Assembly: GCA_964034945.1 (NCBI GenBank)
Contig: OZ035963.1
Location: 60,671,182-60,735,181, forward strand
Reading direction: 5' to 3'
Source of the DNA: Chrysopilus asiliformis
Lineage: Eukaryota; Arthropoda; Insecta; Diptera; Rhagionidae
Length of the DNA stretch: 64,000 nt
Shown: positions 59,952-64,000 of the stretch, one piece after another
How the letters are laid out: every line of letters begins with the position of its first letter
Position numbering within the stretch: position 1 is the first letter of the stretch
Translations under genes and position numbers: made by a program
Notes under the pieces: generated by a model
Told to the model about the DNA's origin: nothing
Databases searched by the model: none
Seen by the model: only the letters and a program-made list of their open reading frames with translations

Positions 59952-59993
59952 CAGTCATTGGCTTCGCGTCCTGGTTAATGCCACCAACTTGCC
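59952..59993 (-). pseudogene. Tiny LINE reverse-transcriptase scrap
   Basis: The minus strand reads GGINQDAKPM, matching the [11 protein letters not shown] segment of the fragment at 18421-18615. Confidence 0.4.
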
Positions 59994-61559
59994 GCAACCT
60001 TTAATTGCTTTTTTTCAGAATTTTTGATTGAGGTTTTTTTTTAGATTTTTCCCTCCCAAGACCAGACACTTTTCAACTTCCCCACAAATGATGTGTCTGT
60101 TGAATGGTGAATGATAAAATTTTTGTTGTAACGTCAAGCTTTCGTATGGATTCTATGGAAAACATCGAAAACTTTCCTTAGCTTTTGATTTGTATCTCCC
60201 TTCTATGTTTTTCTACCCCGTCGTTAAATGTCAATTTCTTGGCAAACTAGATGATGGGTTGAGTTTGTGACCATAGAAATGGTGAAAGCTCTTTTCACAA
60301 TGAAAACTTTTTCCCACGGACGAGAATATTTCTTGTCATACGTTGTCGGGATGGTACATTTGGATACGATTAGAAAAATGTCTATTAATTTGAATTTTAA
60401 CCAAAAATTCACATAGAAATTACTATAGAAATCGATTTAATTGGAAAATGGTGTGTTTTTATACAAAATTCCTGTTAAAATTGTGAAAAATTTCGTACGA
60501 AAATGCGTTCAGTTTTTGTAAATCTCGACATGTATAGAGAAAATATCTAGATGAAGACGGCGGCGGATCCTTCTTCTTCTCATACTCATTTATGGTCGCC
60601 TCATTCGGCTTTTCGTGTCTCTTCACAACATCATTGTCAACGTAAAAGGACTCAACAAATTTTCTTTGTGTATTTCAGTTGGAAATTGCCCGTGTGTGAG
60701 TGCGATTCTAGTGGCTATTTGTCTCGCTAGTAAAAAGATAATAAAATCGGAGAGAAAAATTAGTTAACAACATCGACAGGAAATACAAACCGAGTCATTG
60801 AACTTGTGGAAATAATAGTGGAAAAGTGGTTAGTCCTAATGGATACTGTTTAGTCCTTCATGTTTCTTACACTAAAATCCTAACGAGATGCTAACGAAAA
60901 TCGAATTACACCCTAAGACCATGACTGAATATCCTTAACCCGTTTTTCCACTTGATGAAAATTTCATCCTCGACCTTAACTAGTATACAAGGATAATAAC
61001 AGTAAATGTATTTCAACATTGTCCATTCAACCCGGTATTATCCCCACCACAACCGCGACTAGAATCATTGCCAGGCCCGGTATTGTCTCTGTCGGAGTTT
61101 GCGGGCGGTGGACAATTTTCCAACGTGTCGAAATGTGTGAATGAACTCCCTTGAGAGACTGTAGGAGACAAACTAAGGAAACGATGGAGGGGGGCGGTAA
61201 AGTGATGTTAAACAGGAACTAAAGTACGGAAAACTTAAAAGCGAAACGGCGGAAAATCGAAGAGGTGCGGTGTGTAACGTGATTCGGGGGTGGCTCTTGT
61301 TTCAAAGTATGTGTTTGTTGTTAAATATAGTGTGTCAGGCGTGAAAAAAGGGGTTGAACGGGTGTGGATATGATTCGGGAGTCACTGACTGACTGACATG
61401 ATAAAAAAAATGGTTGTTGTAGGTGGTATTTTTTTTGTTTAAAACCTACTGTTTGTATTTGTTATTCTATCGGTTTTTCCATTTTTGGTGCGGCAAAAAA
61501 CAAGATTTGTTTTTAAAAAATTAAAAATATTGTATTTGTTTTGTATTTGTAGCAAAAAA

Positions 61560-62620
61560 TTATTTGCAATTATGAAGTTTCCTGTTGATGGGCTGTGAAA
61601 CCGTGCAAATGTTGTAAATTATTCCTCGTTCACAATTCAAGTGCGGCAATGAAAATTAAAATGGCTGTTGAGAAGTTTAAAAACCTTATAAATCTATGAG
61701 GAGTCGTAAGCGCTGCAGCAGAAAATCAAAAATTTGAAATTTGGGTATAAAACCCCATAAATGTTAAAAAGTGAAAAGGAAAATTGCTATTTTGTAACAT
61801 GCAATAATCTATAAATTTGTAAAAACCGTGAGTGCGATAGCATAAAATACAAATATTGTTATTCGGATGTAAAACCTTACAAACTTTTGAATTTATCCAA
61901 GGAAATGGCCGTTATTCGGGTATAATGTTTTTCCAAACTCAATAGACTGAGAAAATATCGTTTATCGTTATTAAGGCTTCTGTTGCCGATTGGCTGCAGC
62001 GCCTCATAAATGTTGAAATTCTTTCGGCCGCCTTATAAATGTTGAAATTCTTTCGGCCGCCTCATAAATGTTGAAATTCTTTCGGTCGCCTTATAAATGT
62101 TGAAACTCTTTCATGGTATGTAGTTTTGTAGAATTGCAGATAAGGCAACAGAAAAGTGTTGTTAGTCGATTCCAATTCCCTACAAATGTTGGAATATTTC
62201 CATGCTTGTAGTTGCGGCAGTGCAATTAATGTAAAGTTGCAGGTGCGGCGGTGCAGAAAAGGTACTGGAGCAAAAAAAATGTTGATGGATTGTAATACAT
62301 TACAGATGTTTCAAAACTTTCATCGCCCGAAAACAATCTAAAACTGTAGGTGCGGTAGATAAGAAGAAAATTTGTGTTGTTGGGTTGCAATAGTCAAGAT
62401 TGAATATAAATGCCGATATTTTGTGTTGGGAACAAAGATTTCATATAACGTCTACTGCTGTTGGTGGGTTTAAATGGCATACAAACGTTGTAAATAATTT
62501 ATGGATTGCAATTCGTACAAAATTGTGCGTGCAGCAGTGAAAAAAAAGCTATTAGGAAGGTGCGGTAATGGAGAAGCAAATTGTCACGAAACCTCAATTA
62601 TAAGATCCCAAATTTCGTAC
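61560..62620. repeat. Field of decayed tandem repeats
   Basis: The phrases ACAAATGTTG, GTAAAACC, TTGTTGGGTTGCAAT and GTGCGGCAGTG recur with irregular spacing of roughly 100-140 bp. The freshest part is the 29-bp array at 62001-62113. Confidence 0.55.
62001..62113. repeat. 29-bp tandem repeat, four copies
   Basis: Unit GCCTCATAAATGTTGAAATT followed by CTTTCGGCC, starting at 62001, 62030, 62059 and 62088, with one to three changes between units. Confidence 0.9.
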
Positions 62621-63429
62621 TAAGACGAAGTGATAAAAATAAGAAGAAGACGAAAAAATGCTAAAAAAATATGTGAGAGTAACAAAAATGAAACTAAAAG
62701 TTTTTAAATAAATGTTTTGAAGCGATGCTTCGAATTTGAAAAGATTGCAAGAGAAAAAAATCGCGTTTTTAACGTAAAATATAAAAACTAATTTAATTTA
62801 AATAAAAAAGGTTTGAATGCCTCTTCTAGATAGAATAACAAACCTGCAAAAAATCATAAAAAATAATTGAAAATTGTGTAAAAAAATGTTTGAATAGCTT
62901 AAGATCTCTTGTTTAAAATCGAAAGGTATAATAATTTTGTGATTGTTTTTTTTTCAAACTTTTTTTTCTTCGAACAATTTAATATGGATAATACTTTCTG
63001 AGTGGATCTAAAAGTTCTTCTCGGAATTTTGTTGATTCTGTTATCATAACCTTTCTCAAAATGAATCTTTAATCTAACTCAAAATCCTTTTCCCCTTTAG
63101 TTGCTCTCAAAAATTCAACCTTCGCCATAGAAACCAACAGCTGTTGCATAGAAAACGTAGGACATCCTGTCGTCCTGCTGAATTGAAAAGGATTAGGATA
63201 ATATTTCAATTTGTTTCGAGTGCCACAACTATTACAGTGTTTGATGTTTTAAGAATTGATCCAAACTTTTTGGATGTGGTGAAATGAGAAAATTCAATTA
63301 ATTCGTTGGGAAATTGAAAAAAAAAAAAAAAATCTAGAAAAGGTTGGAAATTATGTTCTTAATGGATCAGTGTGAATTTTTAAATTCAAATCCAATGATA
63401 ATTTTGGAATGTTGATTTTGTGCCTGTAG

Positions 63430-63784
63430 TGCGAGTGCAACAACAAATACTAATTGCGGAAATGGAACGGATGTGGCGAAGGGTTAATCAGGGATTGAGT
63501 AGTCGTTCGAAATCAACCACAATCCAGTCTACGGACACCGCAAGTTCAGCTGGATTTGGAGATCCACATTTGGTCGTGGCGGTGGCTACAAATACTGGCG
63601 GCACCAATAATAATAACAATAATAATAATACTGGTCTGAATAGCAGTACAGGACGACGATTGGCTTCCAGTGGCCAACATCAACATCAGAGTGGTTCCTT
63701 TAGCCAGCATGTAATTAGCACTGCATCTTCGGAAAGGCGGCGACGCAGGAGGAAAAAGAGCCGCCCTCGAAGGAATGGCGAAAG
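63430..63784 (+). CDS. First visible coding exon of an unidentified gene, cut by the window edge
   Basis: The exon follows the acceptor TGTGCCTGTAG and ends AAAG|GTTTGT. The first ATG is at 63462 (GGAAATG), starting MERMWRRVNQGLSSRSKSTT; if so 107 codons plus two bases lie here. The frame is also open upstream of that ATG within the exon, so an earlier start in another exon cannot be excluded. The protein is Ser/Thr-rich, has a run of Asn (63604-63630) and ends in a strongly basic SERRRRRRKKSRPRR stretch that could be a nuclear signal or a membrane-proximal basic patch. I do not recognise the family. The sequence to 64000 is intron. Confidence 0.55.
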
Positions 63785-64000
63785 GTTTGTATAACAGTTT
63801 TGGTGCAATTCAATTTGTATCCAAAATCAAAAAAATATTCAAAAAAATATCAAAAATTTAATTCAATTTGCCAGAAAATTGGGAAAATTCTCATTGGATT
63901 CTTTTAAATGTTTGTTTAGAAACAAACATCCCACTATCGAAAATTATTTAACAAAATGTTTACAGAAAATGCGCTAGAGGCGAAAATATTTGAGAAAACT

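Larger units (their letters stand above)
60530..63429 (+). promoter_or_regulatory. Probable 5' region and first intron of the right-edge gene
   Basis: No coding exon is seen. The stretch is less AT-biased around 60560-61330. It includes a decayed repeat field (61560-62620). A non-coding first exon probably lies here because the exon at 63430 begins at a splice acceptor. Confidence 0.35.

Overview
This window looks like nuclear DNA from an insect, most likely a fly (Diptera). It is AT-rich and gene-poor, its exons are split by short GT-AG introns, it carries an ariadne-1 gene of the same total length (503 codons) as I recall for the fly protein, and it is full of small DNA transposons. The order is inferred from protein similarity and intron style; nothing here fixes the genus. 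There are no operons, tRNAs, rRNAs or CRISPR arrays that I can see.

Layout. 1-12.3 kb is non-coding and packed with MITE-like elements, a Helitron-like element, tandem repeats and one hairpin-centred element. 12.3-20.1 kb, minus strand: ariadne-1, an RBR E3 ubiquitin ligase, complete in eight coding exons; its large introns hold LINE remnants and several terminal-inverted-repeat elements. 20.5-33 kb is intergenic and dominated by two giant inverted repeats. The first (21114-24662) is a foldback transposon with two 1546-bp arms and an 8-bp target duplication. The second (about 25386-28787) has arms of about 1.48 kb, and a diverged third copy of part of the arm lies at 30.9-31.6 kb.

34.5-47.4 kb, plus strand: a long glutamine-rich, probably nuclear protein with two conserved-looking domains. 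I assemble it from five exons (1182 aa). Its last exon ends in a UAG, but the same reading frame then stays open for 339 more codons, ends in an ordered proline- and tryptophan-containing tail, and is followed 33 nt later by AATAAA. That makes it a strong candidate for stop-codon readthrough. An alternative short 3' end (exons at 39.65-39.97 kb) is also visible.

48.5-50.9 kb holds three near-perfect hairpins of one transposon family. 51.3-52.7 kb, minus strand: a secreted M14 metallocarboxypeptidase with all catalytic residues and a lysine at the specificity position 255, which suggests release of C-terminal acidic residues. 53-60 kb is again a repeat-rich spacer. From about 60.5 kb to the right edge lies the 5' region and first visible coding exon (63430-63784) of an unidentified plus-strand gene that continues beyond the window.

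The genes show no obvious joint pathway: ubiquitin ligation, probable transcriptional regulation and protein digestion. The shared theme is invasion by non-autonomous elements, several of which form very long hairpins that could feed small-RNA pathways.
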